From Triticum aestivum (lineage: Eukaryota > Streptophyta > Magnoliopsida > Poales > Poaceae), in assembly GCF_018294505.1 (NCBI RefSeq), contig NC_057811.1:25734197-25798196 (forward strand): a stretch of DNA of 64,000 nt, written 5' to 3'. This document shows positions 20,501-31,499 of the stretch, one piece after another; the first letter of the stretch is position 1, and each line of letters begins with the position of its first letter. Under the pieces are notes generated by a model. That model was not told the DNA's origin. It saw only the letters and a list, made by a program, of their open reading frames with translations, and ran no database searches. Made by a program: the position numbers and the translations under genes.

Positions 20501-20531
20501 GTTGCAGCTTGCAGATTGTGACTGGGTTATA

Positions 20532-20625
20532 TTCCCTCCGTTTCTAAATATCTGTCTTTCTAAAAAATTTAATAAATGACTATATAAGAAGCAAAATGAG
20601 TGAATCTACACAGGAACGGAGGGAC
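20532..20625. mobile_element. Stowaway MITE (94 bp)
   Basis: Starts TTCCCTCCGTTTC and ends GAACGGAGGGAC, inverse of each other with a few changes, flanked by TA at both sides. Typical Stowaway (Tc1/mariner) MITE of grasses. Confidence 0.8.
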
Positions 20626-20639
20626 TACTATACTATAAT

Positions 20640-21830
20640 AATACCACATGCCTTGACTAGTCTTCTTTTGGGCATTCGTGTCTTGATTGGGTTCTTATTT
20701 TCTTTGACGGCTAGATGTCTGATAGCACAGTGAGAGAGGACAAACTGCATACACGGCCACACCAGCTCCATCAACACTGCTATAGGGACGGCAATTTTCT
20801 GGCCGATCTGCACACAATGGGCGAATCAGCCACTAGATTGCAGCATATTACTAATCGCCATCGTTGGAAGTATGCATCTTTCCTGATCGTTCGGAGACCG
20901 TCGTGTGCAGAGCACTTCCGCAGCTCCATTGGTAAAATCACTTCCGCTTTGACTAAAAAGGGTGAATTCCGGAAGTTCGTTGAAGCACGCACCTACCCAG
21001 CCTTTCCTTGTTACTCGACTGTTCGGCCATTCGCAAAACAATTTGGATCTCACGCGAGGGCATAATAAGTTTTAAGTTTTAATCTTTGAAACTTACGATT
21101 TTACATCTGAAAGTTACGATTCTCGGTTGCTCGTACCAAGTTTCAGAGTTGAAACGTTTAATGATTTTTGTTGTTGACCACAGGTACTGAAGTTGTGATT
21201 TGGTTGGTTGCTTGTACTAAGTTTCAATGATGGGAACTTAACAAAGAAAATTAAAACTCATCAAAATGTATTCAGAATGGGTCTTATTTGAAAACCATCA
21301 TGACAAAAAACACGAATATGCAAATAAAACTTAATTTAGTCTTTTTGTTCAACAGATATGAAATATTGATCATCGAAAGCGAAAAGAAAAAACATGCGCG
21401 GGGCTTGTGCCCCTCACCTGCGTGCCAGAAATCATGAATTTCATATATGGCATTAAAAAATTGCCCATACCCTTATATACCACTTAAATTTCCCTTTCCC
21501 AAATATGTCATGGAAATTTTGCATCGCAATATTCCACTACTGCCAGTTGACCGTTACTTGACAATTGAAAAAGACAAAAATTCCCTTGACCATACCTTGT
21601 GACCATTTAGCTAAATGATCTACTGATTTTGGTGTACTCCATCACCAGGTTGCAGCTCAAGAGGAAAACAAGGAATTGAGAGAGAACCAGAGAGATACAG
21701 GCCACCGGGCTAGGGCGGATAGCCCGCACCATCGCTGGAGCCAGGGAGATGGTCATTGTCCATGAGCCACCGGCAGGCCGCCGTTGGAGGATTAAGGAGA
21801 ATGGGCCCCTGCGCCTTGCTACTTGTGAGA
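20640..21830. other. No gene recognised; one weak ORF
   Basis: A 116-codon frame at 20715-21065 (plus) begins with ATG but shows no domain I recognise; the phrase YRDGNFLADLH resembles the end of a LINE RNase H domain, so this may be a decayed LINE scrap. The rest (21070-21640) is AT-rich, with repeated phrases such as AAGTTTCA and CTTGTACTAAGTTTC. Nothing else supported. Confidence 0.3.
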
Positions 21831-22740
21831 TGCGTTGGAATTTCCCCGAAGAAGAAGGGTGAAGCAATATAGTAGTAGATAGTATTTTCCTCAGTAGATA
21901 ATTAAGGTTATCGAACCAATATGAGATAGTTTATGAGTTTAATCTCAGCCTCCCTAGTCAAACGTACAGCTGTCACAACAGCTGGTACTGGTCAAACAAA
22001 TCATTTGTCTTCATCGAGGAACTGGTTCTATCCCTGCACTACTTTACTTTATGTCTTTGTCTTGTGAAGTCCTTGCCTACTCCTTTCTGTGTGAAGACAT
22101 TGCTTTGAGACATTCCCTTTTGATATCATTATGTCTTCCTATGTGCTGATCTTAATGTTCCATGCTACCTAGTTTACCTGTTGCTTTCATTTCTCACATC
22201 ATCTGTGTTTCATTGATTGCATGCCTAGCATAGCTTTCCTTCCGCTATACTTTGTTTAGATTTTGTTTTGCTTCTGCATCTTCGAAGACATTGCATGTTT
22301 CGAATACTTTCATAAAAATTGCCTATTCACCCCCCTCTAGTCAATAACTAGCACTTTCAATGGTATGTCCTCTTCTGATCTTCAAAGCCAAGGAGCATCA
22401 AGAAGACATGAAGCTGAAGCTACAATATCTACCATCTCCGAACAAAAGGGAGCAGTGCATGTGAAAATGTGGAAGTAAAGCCAGGTCGATATTGTACTTG
22501 ACGACTACATGGATTTTTGGAAGAAATAATTTGCAAAATTGGTTCAAGAGGTGAAGGAAATAAAGCAAGATGACATGTTCTTGATTGGAAACTATATGAT
22601 TGCGCTAGAACCAATGGAAGCTCTATCAATTGCAGAAAGAGCGCAAATGCACTGCGGCTTTTGAAGTGCCAAATTAATCGAGAAATATTCATAAATACCA
22701 AGGACTCAAATCTTCTGCTTTATTGGTTGAAGGAGGAAAT
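21830..22740 (+). mobile_element. Decayed LTR retrotransposon edge
   Basis: Around 22320-22365 the string GCCTATTCACCCCCCTCTAG is followed by TTTCAATGGTAT, which resembles the end of a grass LTR and a primer-binding site (normally TGGTATCAGAGC). An ATG at 22363 then opens MSSSDLQSQGASRRH... with a stop after about 35 codons and further broken frames. The GTTGGAATTTCCCCGAAG phrase at 21837 also recalls a Triticeae LTR. No intact LTR pair is present. Confidence 0.35.
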
Positions 22741-23008
22741 TTCTGAGATGGAGAGAGCAAAAGGTGTGTAAACATTTCACCTTCTTGTTTTGCCCTACAT
22801 CCATCTTATATTTATTTACTTTGTAGCATTATTGACTACAACTTTGTATAGGCTTGTTTCTCTCTGCCGATCGATGATAGGTAAGCAAAGACAAAACACA
22901 TGCCATTCTTATACTCACTGAATGTAGTAGATAAGCCAAAGCACAACTGCACAACGTACGCATAGTTTGTTTCAGCTTTGTATAGCTGGTAATTCATTCG
23001 GGCACTAT

Positions 23009-23376
23009 CACTACTAGGGAAAAGCCTAGCAATAGCGTGGGTTTTTAGCCTAGCAGTAGCGCGGTCACGGCGCTACAACTAAAGGTTAGCAGTAGCGTTG
23101 GTTTACCCGCGCTACTGCTATATCCACTTAGTAGTAGCGCTTCCTGCAAAAGGCGCTACTGGTAATTACTAGTAGCGTGTCTCACTGCCCGCGCTACTAC
23201 TATTATTCCGTATTCTATTTATTTTATTTTATGTCGTATTCATACGCCTTTATACAAGTTTTCACACAGTAGCAATTTAGAGATTGTTTTTACATCATAA
23301 TGAGTTATTACATCATTGAGTGAAAGAAGCGTGGACTAGTTTCAAGTGGATGGATCCATCCAATGATAAAATAAAT

Positions 23377-23416
<40 letters not shown>

Positions 23417-23670
23417 CCATCATCATATCATTAACAACTTATCATCATAATACATCATTGTCATATAACACCTCCTCATGATCATCATTTTCATCAATGA
23501 GACATCATAGAGCAAGTTGGTCACTAGTCATAATCACAACTCCTCCTCATCATCATCAACTCTAACACATTGTAGCACATAATAACACATTGTACCTAGG
23601 ACCTACTTCTCTCTCATAGGACCTACTACCCTCTCTTAGGTAAAATAGCATAAAACAAGATAGGCCCTGA
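23009..23670 (+). mobile_element. CACTA transposon end, outer (truncated)
   Basis: Starts CACTACTAGGGAAAAGCC and carries subterminal repeats GCAGTAGCG / GCGCTACTGCTA to about 23200, as in CACTA elements. The rest is non-coding and ends at the next CACTA start at 23671. The other end of the element is not in view with confidence. Confidence 0.65.
23377..23426 (+). repeat. Microsatellite (ATC)n
   Basis: About sixteen ATC units with one ACC interruption near the right end. Further CATCAT-rich sequence follows to about 23560. Confidence 0.95.
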
Positions 23671-25325
23671 CACTACTAGAAAAAGGGCCATTTGTCCCGG
23701 TTCGTAAGGGCCTTTTGTCCCGGTTGTTGAACCGGGACTAAAGTGTCGTTACTAATGCCCTTGGCCTTTAGTCCCGGTTCTTACATGAACCGGGACAAAT
23801 GGGCCTCCACGTGGCCCGTGCGCGAGCCCAGGCAGGAGGCCCTTTGGTCCCGGTTGGTGGCACCAACCGGGACCAATAGGCGTCCACGCATCAGCAGCTG
23901 GCAGGAGCTGAGGTTTTTGTTTTTTTAAAAGGGGTGGTTTAGGGGTTTTGGGGGGTTAATTTAGGTGTTTCATATATTGTGTTATCTAGCTAATTAATAG
24001 AGAGAAGTGTCATCTCTTATCTTCGTGCTTGGTCGACGTACGCTACGTATTATACGTATAGAGAGGACTCGACATGCTAGCTAGTAAGCAAATGAAGGAA
24101 ACATAAGATCGTCATGAACATATGCATACAGAGAGAAGTGATATCGACCACCTCTCCTACTCCGAGAGATTGGTCGAACAACAAGTTCTCGTATATCTAT
24201 CCGACACTATTGGCTACATATATACAATATAATTATCTCTTACAATATAATCTCCTAATTATATACGAAGTCAAGGTCCACATGGTATTCTCCGTCTTTA
24301 GTGATCACGTGGTCAAGGAAGAATGCCGCCAATTCCTCTTGAATTGCTTGCATACGATCTGGTGGTAGGAGTTCATCCCGCATCCGAAAGATCTAATTTG
24401 AAGAAGGAGGTCAATACATATATATATATGAATAAATGAAACTCAACACAAATGATGGTAATAAAATAAAATTGTGAATATTATTGTTTACGCACTTCAT
24501 ATTGTTTGTCAGAGTAGCCCCGCTCACAGGTCGTGTGGCGGATGGACTCGCAAACGTAGTATCCACAGTAATTATTCCCGGTTTTCTGCCACAACCACTT
24601 TACAAGAAATAGAGGTCAATCAAACTGATAAGCAAGCATGCTATAAATGGTATTGATGAAACTAGCGCTTGAATCACTAGGAGATGCGCAGAACATGCTA
24701 GTAGTACTTACTTTCGGGTGTCTAAATTGCAGCTTCTTCGGCAGTCCCGGAGCTTTATTGGTGAATTTTGTCCAAACCCTGCCAGACAAAGAAAACAATT
24801 ACTTGATATCAGGAAATGAACAAAGTTGCTGATATGGTGCGATAATGATCTATTTAACTTACTTCTCGAGCATTTCAGTCATGTCTGCATACTCCTTAGG
24901 ATCTTTTCGTCTCGAGTCTAAGACGGTTACTAGTCCCTGCTCAAGCTTAATCTCTAGGAGAATATAGTGGAACCTGCGCACGCATGCATAACTCATCATT
25001 TACATTACTATAACCTGGACTAATAAGGAAAACCGAATATGCAGAAGACAGTAACACTCACTTGAAGTTGTAAGGAAAGAGTATTATATCTTTGTTTTCA
25101 TTTATTACCAACGATCGTAGCAAGTTGGACTCGGTATCTTTGGCATGAAATTCAACCTCATATGCATCTATGAGATTTGTGTTAATGAACCCAATATCAC
25201 CGATTTGTCTTTTTTTCAATTCGGCGATCTTCAATCTGCATAATATAGTGAGGATAATTATAAATACATGCAATGAAAGAGCTGACCTATATATAGAGAC
25301 TTAATGACAGAAGTAGTACTTACAG
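23671..25325 (+). mobile_element. CACTA transposon end, inner, with protease exons
   Basis: Begins CACTACTAGAAAAAGGG, the standard CACTA terminus, and has subterminal repeats of GTCCCGGTT in both orientations (23690-23870). From 24255 rightward there are exons of a ULP1-like protease on the minus strand. No transposase (TNP2) and no second terminus are found; the sequence passes into the WAK pseudogene at about 25325-25345, so the element is truncated there. Confidence 0.75.
24255..25238 (-). pseudogene. ULP1-like cysteine protease exons of the CACTA element
   Basis: Minus-strand exons with GT-AG borders: about 25238-25060 (IGDIGFINTNLIDAYEVEF...ILFPYNF), 24973-24863 (HYILLEIKLEQGLVTVLDS), 24778-24712 (VWTKFTNKAPGLPKKLQF), about 24600-24490 (YCGYYVCESIRHTTCERGY) and 24392-24255 (MRDELLPPDRMQAIQEELA... 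ending DFVYN). This is the C48/ULP1-type domain carried by many plant CACTA elements: a His-containing HYILL strand, an Asp in VLDS and a Cys in YCGYYVC. The N-terminal part is missing, so only the C-terminal portion of the gene remains. SUMO- or ubiquitin-like cleavage is a family property, not shown here. Confidence 0.7.
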
Positions 25326-25342
25326 ACAGTAGCAAGTGACCG

Positions 25343-26265
25343 TTAATTTATCGAGCAGAAGGCGGAGCAGCCGACGATGACGTTGCCGGTCTCCCCGAGC
25401 TGCGTGGCCTGCACGTTGCACCCGGTGACCAGGAACTGGTTGCGCGTCTCCGACACCACGAACGGGCCGGCGGCGAGGCCGCCCCACGTGCCGTTGCCCT
25501 CGGGAGGAGAATATCCGGTACTCCCAACCCTAGGGTGCTCCCAGTGCTCCAAACCCCGTATCACATTTTTAAATATTCGAAAAACTCTGAAAAAAATCCA
25601 ACAGATAGACACAACATCATTGTATGTTGTCACAAAACTTGACATCAAAATTCGAAACATAGCTTGAGAAACATAAATGACAAATTCGACAGTAAATAGT
25701 ACACAACATAAGTTGGGTTTTAAATTTGGCTCATTATCACATTGATGTCGATTTTGCCATTTTTGTATCTCGAGTAGTGTTTTGAATTTTGATTTAAATT
25801 TTTTTGACAACATACATTAATGTTCTGTCGATGTGCAGGATTTTTTCCAGAGTTTTTCAAATATTTAAAAATGTGCTACCGAGTTTGGAGCACCGGGAGC
25901 ACCCTAGGGGTGGGAGTACCAGATATTCTCCCGCCCTCGGGGTCCCGTGGTAGGTGATGTTCACTGGAGTTGGCCAGTGAGATGTCCGCGACCTTGAGGG
26001 TGCCGCTGCGGCCGCCGATGAGCAGCCGCTCTCAGCCTCTCGCCCGGTCGCAGGTGAGGTTGAAGCCCGGCCAGTAGCACCCTTTGCCGATGTTGAACGG
26101 GTACGTCACGCTCACACGGCCTTAGTTGGTCGGGCAGCTCGCCGGCGGCGGCCCCGCACCTCCTGCGACCTGAGCAGCCGCCGTCGAGATGCAGAGCTGT
26201 AACAGCAGAAAAATGAACGCCGCCACCGGAATCATGGTGAATTCGTGATGATGCGTGTAAAACAC
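25343..26265 (-). pseudogene. WAK pseudogene, N-terminal half of exon 1
   Basis: Closely similar to 19478-19981 of the intact WAK, same strand. It covers the signal-peptide region (26236 down), the galacturonan-binding domain (out of frame) and a segment reading GPFVVSETRNQFLVTGCNV near 25440. A Mutator-type MITE (25505-25932) interrupts it, a piece corresponding to about 19635-19690 is deleted at that point, and frames are shifted. EGF, membrane and kinase parts are missing; the left border abuts the CACTA fragment. Its upstream sequence continues at 29424 after an insertion. Not functional. Confidence 0.85.
25505..25932. mobile_element. Mutator-type MITE (428 bp) inside the WAK pseudogene
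   Basis: Flanked by GCCCTCGGG at 25496-25504 and 25933-25941 (9-bp target duplication). Terminal inverted repeats of about 46 bp: left AGGAGAATATCCGGTACTCC, right inverse GGGAGAATATCTGGTACTCC, then GGGTGCTCCC(A/G)GTGCTCC. Interior AT-rich, with mirrored TTTTTAAATATTCGAAAAAC and no coding capacity. Confidence 0.9.
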
Positions 26266-26429
26266 CGAAAAAGATTTTTTTTACCAGTGGCGGGAGGAAC
26301 CGGTGGAGCATCCACCATTAAACGTTGCTTTGAAATTGATCTGGCTGGAGACCCCACCATGCTTTATTTTTGTCTTTTATAGCAATACAACTCTTATACA
26401 AATAGATATACTTCACGCCACAACAACAC

Positions 26430-27445
26430 CTTTTGTCAGATATCAGGATGTGGAATGACCTCTGGAAATTGAATGTTTTGCCCAAGGTGCGAGTGTTCTT
26501 TTGGCGAGTGCTGCGAGGTATATTACCAGATGAATGCACTCTCATGCACCGGCATATTCGACAACAAAATCTCTGCAAGATTTGTCTGGCTTCGCAGGAG
26601 AACCTATTGCATGCACTCTTGGAGTGTTCACATGCGAGACAGTTCTGGGAAGAGGCGCAGCAACTCTTCGACTTCAAGCTACCGCGGCTCCATCCTGTGA
26701 CCTGGGCCGAAGACATCATTTGTGATGACCGCCTTACTTCCAGGGACCGAGCAGTGGCCGTTTCGGTCATGTGGTCCATTTGGCACTCGAGAAACAGATT
26801 GACACATGGTGAGGATCAGCTCGATCCGGCAAGCTCTGTACGACGCACTCGGGAGGCGTTATCCCTTCTTGAGGTGCCGCGGCAACTAGCACTGATCATG
26901 CCTGGGCATGGGTGGCGGCCGCCCGACGCGGGTTTCGTCACTATCAACACTGATGCGGCAATCAAACGAGAAGATGGCAAAGCAGGAGCAGGGGGCGTCG
27001 CCCGATCCTCTTGCTCATTTCTAGGAGCATGGAGCAAGCCATACTCCGGAGTTACGGATCCCTTCATTGCAGAGGCGATGGCAGTGCGTGACGGAGTTAT
27101 CTTCGCAAGCTTGAGGGGTTATTCACATGTCATTGTGGAGACGGACTGCTCGGAGGTCGCCAACCGCTGGACCACTCGCCACGACTCTCGATCGGTCGTG
27201 GCACCTATTTTGTTAGAAATTGGAGAGCTCTCTGGTAGTTTCACTTTTTTTGATATTTTTGAATTCAAGGCGGCAAGATCGGCTAACGGTCCTGCTCATC
27301 TTTGTGCTAAGCAAGCTTGCACAATTGACGTGACCGAAAGCTGGATCGAAAGTACTCCTAGCTTCCTGATCAGTAGCCTCTTGGCAGACTGCCCAGCGAA
27401 CGCTTTTAAGCAATAAAGCTCTCACTATTTCCCCCGCAAAAAAAA
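26430..27445 (+). pseudogene. LINE ORF2 C-terminus: zf-RVT plus RNase H domain
   Basis: The open frame 26433-27416 begins with TTG, not ATG, so it is an internal piece of a longer protein. First third: zf-RVT (WNDLWKLNVLPKVRVFFWR, CKICLASQENLLHALLEC). Last half: RNase H fold as in plant LINEs (FVTINTDAAIKREDGKAGAG with the first catalytic Asp, FIAEAMAVRDG with Glu, VIVETDCSEV with Asp, and a late HLCAKQA). It is followed by AATAAAGC and an A-run at 27438-27445, the expected LINE 3' end. Endonuclease and reverse transcriptase are missing (5' truncation). Confidence 0.85.
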
Positions 27446-27519
27446 GATGTCAGGGTGAGAGCAAAGAGGTGCACCACGGCTGCATGCAGACACTAAATAC
27501 ATGCACTTTGTTATGTGAT

Positions 27520-28240
27520 ATTTTTTTGCGAGAAAATTTCCGATCTATTTATCTTCAAACATGGCAGTACAACGAATACCAAAAATAATAGAAATTACAA
27601 CCAGATCCGTAGACCACCTAGCGACGACTATAAGCACTGAAGCGAGCCGAAGGCGCGCCGCCGTCATCGCCCCTCCATCGCCGGAGTCGGGCACAACTTG
27701 TTGTAGACAGTCGGGAAGTCGTCATGTTAAGGCCCCGTAGGACCAGCGCACCAGAACAGCAACCGCCGCAGATGAAGAATAACGTAGATCAGAAGGATCC
27801 AATCCGAAGACACACGAACGTGGACAAACAACGACGAGATCCGAGCAAATCCACCAAAGATAGATCTGCCGGAGACACACCTCCACACACCCACCAACAG
27901 TGCTAGACGCACCGCCGGAATGGGGGCTAGGCGGGGAGACCTTTATTCCATCTTCAAGGAGCCGCCGCCGTCTCGTCTTCCTGAGCAGGACACAAACCCT
28001 AGCAAAAATGAAAGAAACGACTAAAAACGGTGCCCTCCCGCCGGCTCTTGCAGAGATCCACCGCGCCCCATGTCCCTAGGGCCACCGGAGAGGAGGCGGA
28101 CCTGCGGCGGCACCGGTGGGAGGCAGAAATCCTAGCTTTTTTGTTCTCACAGATAACCTGTACAGCGTGAGTGAACACGAGACCACCTGGAAAGGCCGAC
28201 ACGCACGCACAAGCGCGCCGCGCCCCAAGAATCTATAGCT
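27520..28240 (-). mobile_element. LINE fragment in reverse orientation (probable)
   Basis: A T-run at 27523-27530 followed by GCGAGAAAATTTCCGATCT and a GC-rich stretch; on the minus strand this would be a LINE ending ...TTTTCTCGCAAAAAAA. GTGATATTT on the left and GTGACATTT on the right (about 28250) could be an imperfect target duplication. No coding domain is visible. The small ORFs here are incidental. Confidence 0.45.
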
Positions 28241-28369
28241 GCACTGGACGTGACATTTTAAAAGGTTGATAACTTTTAAACTAAATATCCAGTTTTGAAA
28301 CCTTTTACATTTTTGAATTCAAGGCGGCAAGACCCTTGAAAACAAGATCAATCTTGGATACACTTTGGC

Positions 28370-29060
28370 TAGTTTGAATTTAATCGTTTCACTCATTTCA
28401 GGAAATGCATTTCAGTCTGTTTCATATTTCACTAGTTTTAGAAAACCTTTCACTCAGTTTCACTTTTCACTAGATTCGGAAAACACCTTACACCCATTGA
28501 CAAAAGATAAATCACTCATTTTAGAAATCACATTTCACTATAACATATTTCACACCGAAATATGTGTCATGTGTATGGAAAACAAATTTCACTCATCTAA
28601 AGAAAATAATTTCACACGGTTGAGAAAACATACTTCACTCAGTTGAGAAAACATATTTCAAAATTGATTTCACTCAATGAAAAAACTAATTTCAATTATT
28701 TCAAAAAACCTATTTTACTAGTTTCAGAAAACCTTTCAGCCAATTTCACATTTCACTAGATTCAGAAAACACATTACACCCGTTTACAAAAGTTAGATTT
28801 CACTCATTTTAGAAATCACATTTCACTATATTTAACGTATTTCACACCGAAATATGTGTCATGTATATGGAAACCAAATTTCACTCATCTAAAGAAAATA
28901 ATTGCACACGGTTGAGAAAACATACTTCACTCAGTTGAGAAACATATTTCAAAATTGATTTCACTCAATGAAAGAAACTAATTTCAATTATTTCAAAAAA
29001 CATATTTCGCTTGTTTCAGAAACCTGATTTCAGTCATTTGAAACGTTGAAATTAAAACAT
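28370..29060 (+). repeat. Tandem repeat, unit about 287 bp, rich in TTTCACT
   Basis: The segment around 28431 (ACTAGTTTTAGAAAACCTTT) recurs 287 bp later at 28718 (ACTAGTTTCAGAAAACCTTT), and both continue in parallel: CACCGAAATATGTGTCATGT, AAATTTCACTCATCTAAAG, CACACGGTTGAGAAAACATA. Inside each unit there is a weak 20-30 bp rhythm of TTTCACT(C)A...AGAAA. No ORF is conserved across both copies. Confidence 0.85.
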
Positions 29061-29423
29061 GTTTGAAATGCATCCCAATTGGTCTTATTCTAAAGCTCTT
29101 GGCTCCACGAATTCAAATATATAAAATATTTCAAAAATAACAGTATGGTTTAAAAGATAGAAATGATTGATAATACTATAGAGAAAATAAGAGGAAAGAA
29201 TTTGTACCATGGCACCACATGCAACGTCAGGATAGTTTCTCTCTCACCTGACATGGGTCCCATCAATCTGACAATGATTTGACTTAAAACAAAAATAGAA
29301 GAAATTATTTACATCAATACTTTAATATACACATGCATGTGGTCCCACACCTTTACACATGGCAACAAGGCATTGGTGAGAGAATCACCGGCACCGGTAA
29401 AAAACACTTTGCGTGTAAAACAC

Positions 29424-30160
29424 TCGTACCGCCGCCGGTCACGTGCAGCTGCGTGAGAGGCATATATGCTGTCGGTCGGTCTATGCATGCAGTGAGTCAG
29501 CGCATGTGTTCATATTCACGCGTGGACTGACCTTGTCTATATCACTGTTCATTTTGCTTCCAACAGAAGCAATAATAGCACTGTACGTACGCGCGGACCT
29601 TTTCAAGGCCGTGATTATTAGTATTATTTTTTATTATCTTACTAAAGGATGGAGCAAAAATCTGAATTTTGGACCGACAACGTCTTTAAAAATACTGAAA
29701 ATTAGTATAAGGCTACTCGTTGCTCCCAATCATGATACTAGTTCAAGTTCATAGTATTATAAATGACTCTATTTATTGTCTTGCATGACACATACTAGTA
29801 GCATAACATTTATTATGTTATGTCATCATAATATAGTACTCTATTTTTTAATTTAATTTTATGCCACATCATCAAAATTGCCTAGTTGGCATACATGATA
29901 CTAGCTATCATACTTTCATTACGGATAGTCTGGGTGTTGTCCCAATTTACTTTCACGAGACCTAGGGTAGAGTGTTTTCCTTTTTATTGTTTCTATGTAC
30001 TACAATATCATTACATATATTCAAATTTGATTAAAAAATTACTAGTGTGTTTTTTTTCTCCAAAAAAACCTACACAACATATGTTTTTATATTTTCAAGT
30101 ATATCATAGTAAAAAAATTAATGGGCACCTTATATTGAAAATTTGTGTCCAAACAACGAT
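29424..30160 (-). pseudogene. Upstream part of the WAK pseudogene
   Basis: Resumes the similarity to the intact WAK upstream region (19982-20330) after the insertion. About 220 bp at 29715-29935, with AATCATGATAC at one edge and ATACATGATACTAGC at the other, are absent from the intact copy and probably are another small insertion. Similarity returns with CCCAATTTACTTTCACGAG. Confidence 0.6.
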
Positions 30161-30610
30161 TTTAAGGGGACCGGGGAGAGGGAGATTAAAATTACAAGTA
30201 ACTCCATTGATCGTATCCACTAAAAAAAAATCATTGATAGTACAATCTGAAAATTAACCTAGTCTAAATCGGTGAAACCGGTGTCCGTCCTACAAGTCAT
30301 TATTCCTTCATAATTTGTCAAGGGTTAGTATTTATTCTTTATTCGGGTCTATCTGTTGAACCTCTTTTTCTTTTGCTTAGGTTCAACCAAGGTAGTGGAT
30401 AAACAGAAGGGGGAAATATACAGTGGGGGACACATTTCTTGTGATTGTGACAAAATGGATTGCTTGGCTTGTTCAGTTAAGTTCAACTTAAAACTTACAT
30501 AAATTTGCAAAATAAACTGTTTTGATTAAATGTATTGTTTGTTTATTCCTCAAAATTAAATCAAGATATTTTTAAGGGTAGCTAAATAGAAAAAGGGATA
30601 CTTTCTTCGT
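30161..30610. other. Intergenic, nothing recognised
   Basis: AT-rich sequence without a convincing ORF, element end or similarity to other parts of the window. Confidence 0.5.
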
Positions 30611-31153
30611 GGAACAAGATATTGGGTCCTCGAATAATCTCTTTTTTTGTTTCTTCATATGAGCGACAAAAGTGACAAATTGTACCGTGTGCAGATTTTT
30701 AGTGGCATACTTGGAATAACAAAAATCCAGTACCATTTGAATATACAGGTACCCCCACATTTTTCTTGAATATACAGGTAAATCGACAATGGTACACATA
30801 TAATTTGCTCTTCATAAGCTTTTGATTAATTCTGTAAAAAAAGCTTTTGACTTATTAAAGCTAACTGAAAATAGGGGATTCCATAAAATTAGCACTCTCT
30901 TCATTTTTGTGAATTCCTTATTTGACGTGTAAATTAATGTGTATTTTTCTCTCCAACACACAACAAGCCAACCTGCTCACTCCTTATTGGTTGATTAATG
31001 CAACCCATGCAAACCAACCTTGTCACTTCATCACCGTTTAGGTCGATCAGTGTTAGTAGCCTTATATAGCTGCAAATTATAATTCCGATAGTGGTCTTGT
31101 ATATAAAAAATGAAGGGTGTACTTCTACCAATCCATGTTAATTGACGCACACT

Positions 31154-31424
31154 TAAGGGCTGTTTGGTTCTAACCACACCTTACCACACTTTGTCATACC
31201 TTACCTTGGGCAAATTTGACCAAATTATGTGCGTGTTTGTTTTTGCCACATCTAAGGCCAAAAATAAATAAATATGAGCAATAAGCCTCACATGTCAAAG
31301 ACATAAAAAGTGTGGTAAAATTCTCTTAGACAAGCAAAAGTGTGGCTAAAAATTTGCGCAACTCAAGTTAGGCAAGTGTGGTAAAATTATGTGGCAAAGA
31401 TAATCACAATTCAAACAGGCCCTC
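31154..31424. mobile_element. MITE with AGGGCYTGTTTG ends (271 bp)
   Basis: Starts AGGGCTGTTTGGTTCTAACC and ends ATTCAAACAGGCCCT. Interior with repeated GTGTGGTAA / TTACCACACTTTG words. It belongs with the degenerate copy at 2037-2240. hAT or Harbinger origin cannot be settled because no target duplication is clear. Confidence 0.55.
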
Positions 31425-31499
31425 AGTCTAATATGGAGTAGAGGGATTATTAAAAAATCTTGATTTCCTTCGGTGGGTCACTTGTAAGAGTCACTGGGT

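Larger units (their letters stand above)
26266..29409. mobile_element. 3.1-kb composite insertion splitting the WAK pseudogene
   Basis: TGCGTGTAAAACAC occurs at 26252-26265 and again at 29410-29423; in the intact WAK the site occurs once (near 19975). The pseudogene sequence stops at the first copy and resumes at the second, so 26266-29409 is inserted DNA with a target repeat of up to 14 bp. It contains a LINE ORF fragment, a second LINE fragment in reverse, and a tandem repeat. The ends have weak inverted similarity (TTTTTTTTACCAGTGGCGG against TTTTTTACCGGTGCCGGTG), so an unrecognised DNA element carrying the LINE pieces is possible. Confidence 0.65.

Noticed and set aside
20715..21065. 116-codon ORF as a new small gene
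   Set aside because: No domain, no second copy here and no visible promoter; a weak RNase H-like phrase suggests a LINE scrap. Kept only as a low-confidence note.
28370..29060. CRISPR-like array of regularly spaced repeats
   Set aside because: The short motif is imperfect and spacers are not unique; the 287-bp duplication explains the regularity, and the DNA is plant nuclear.
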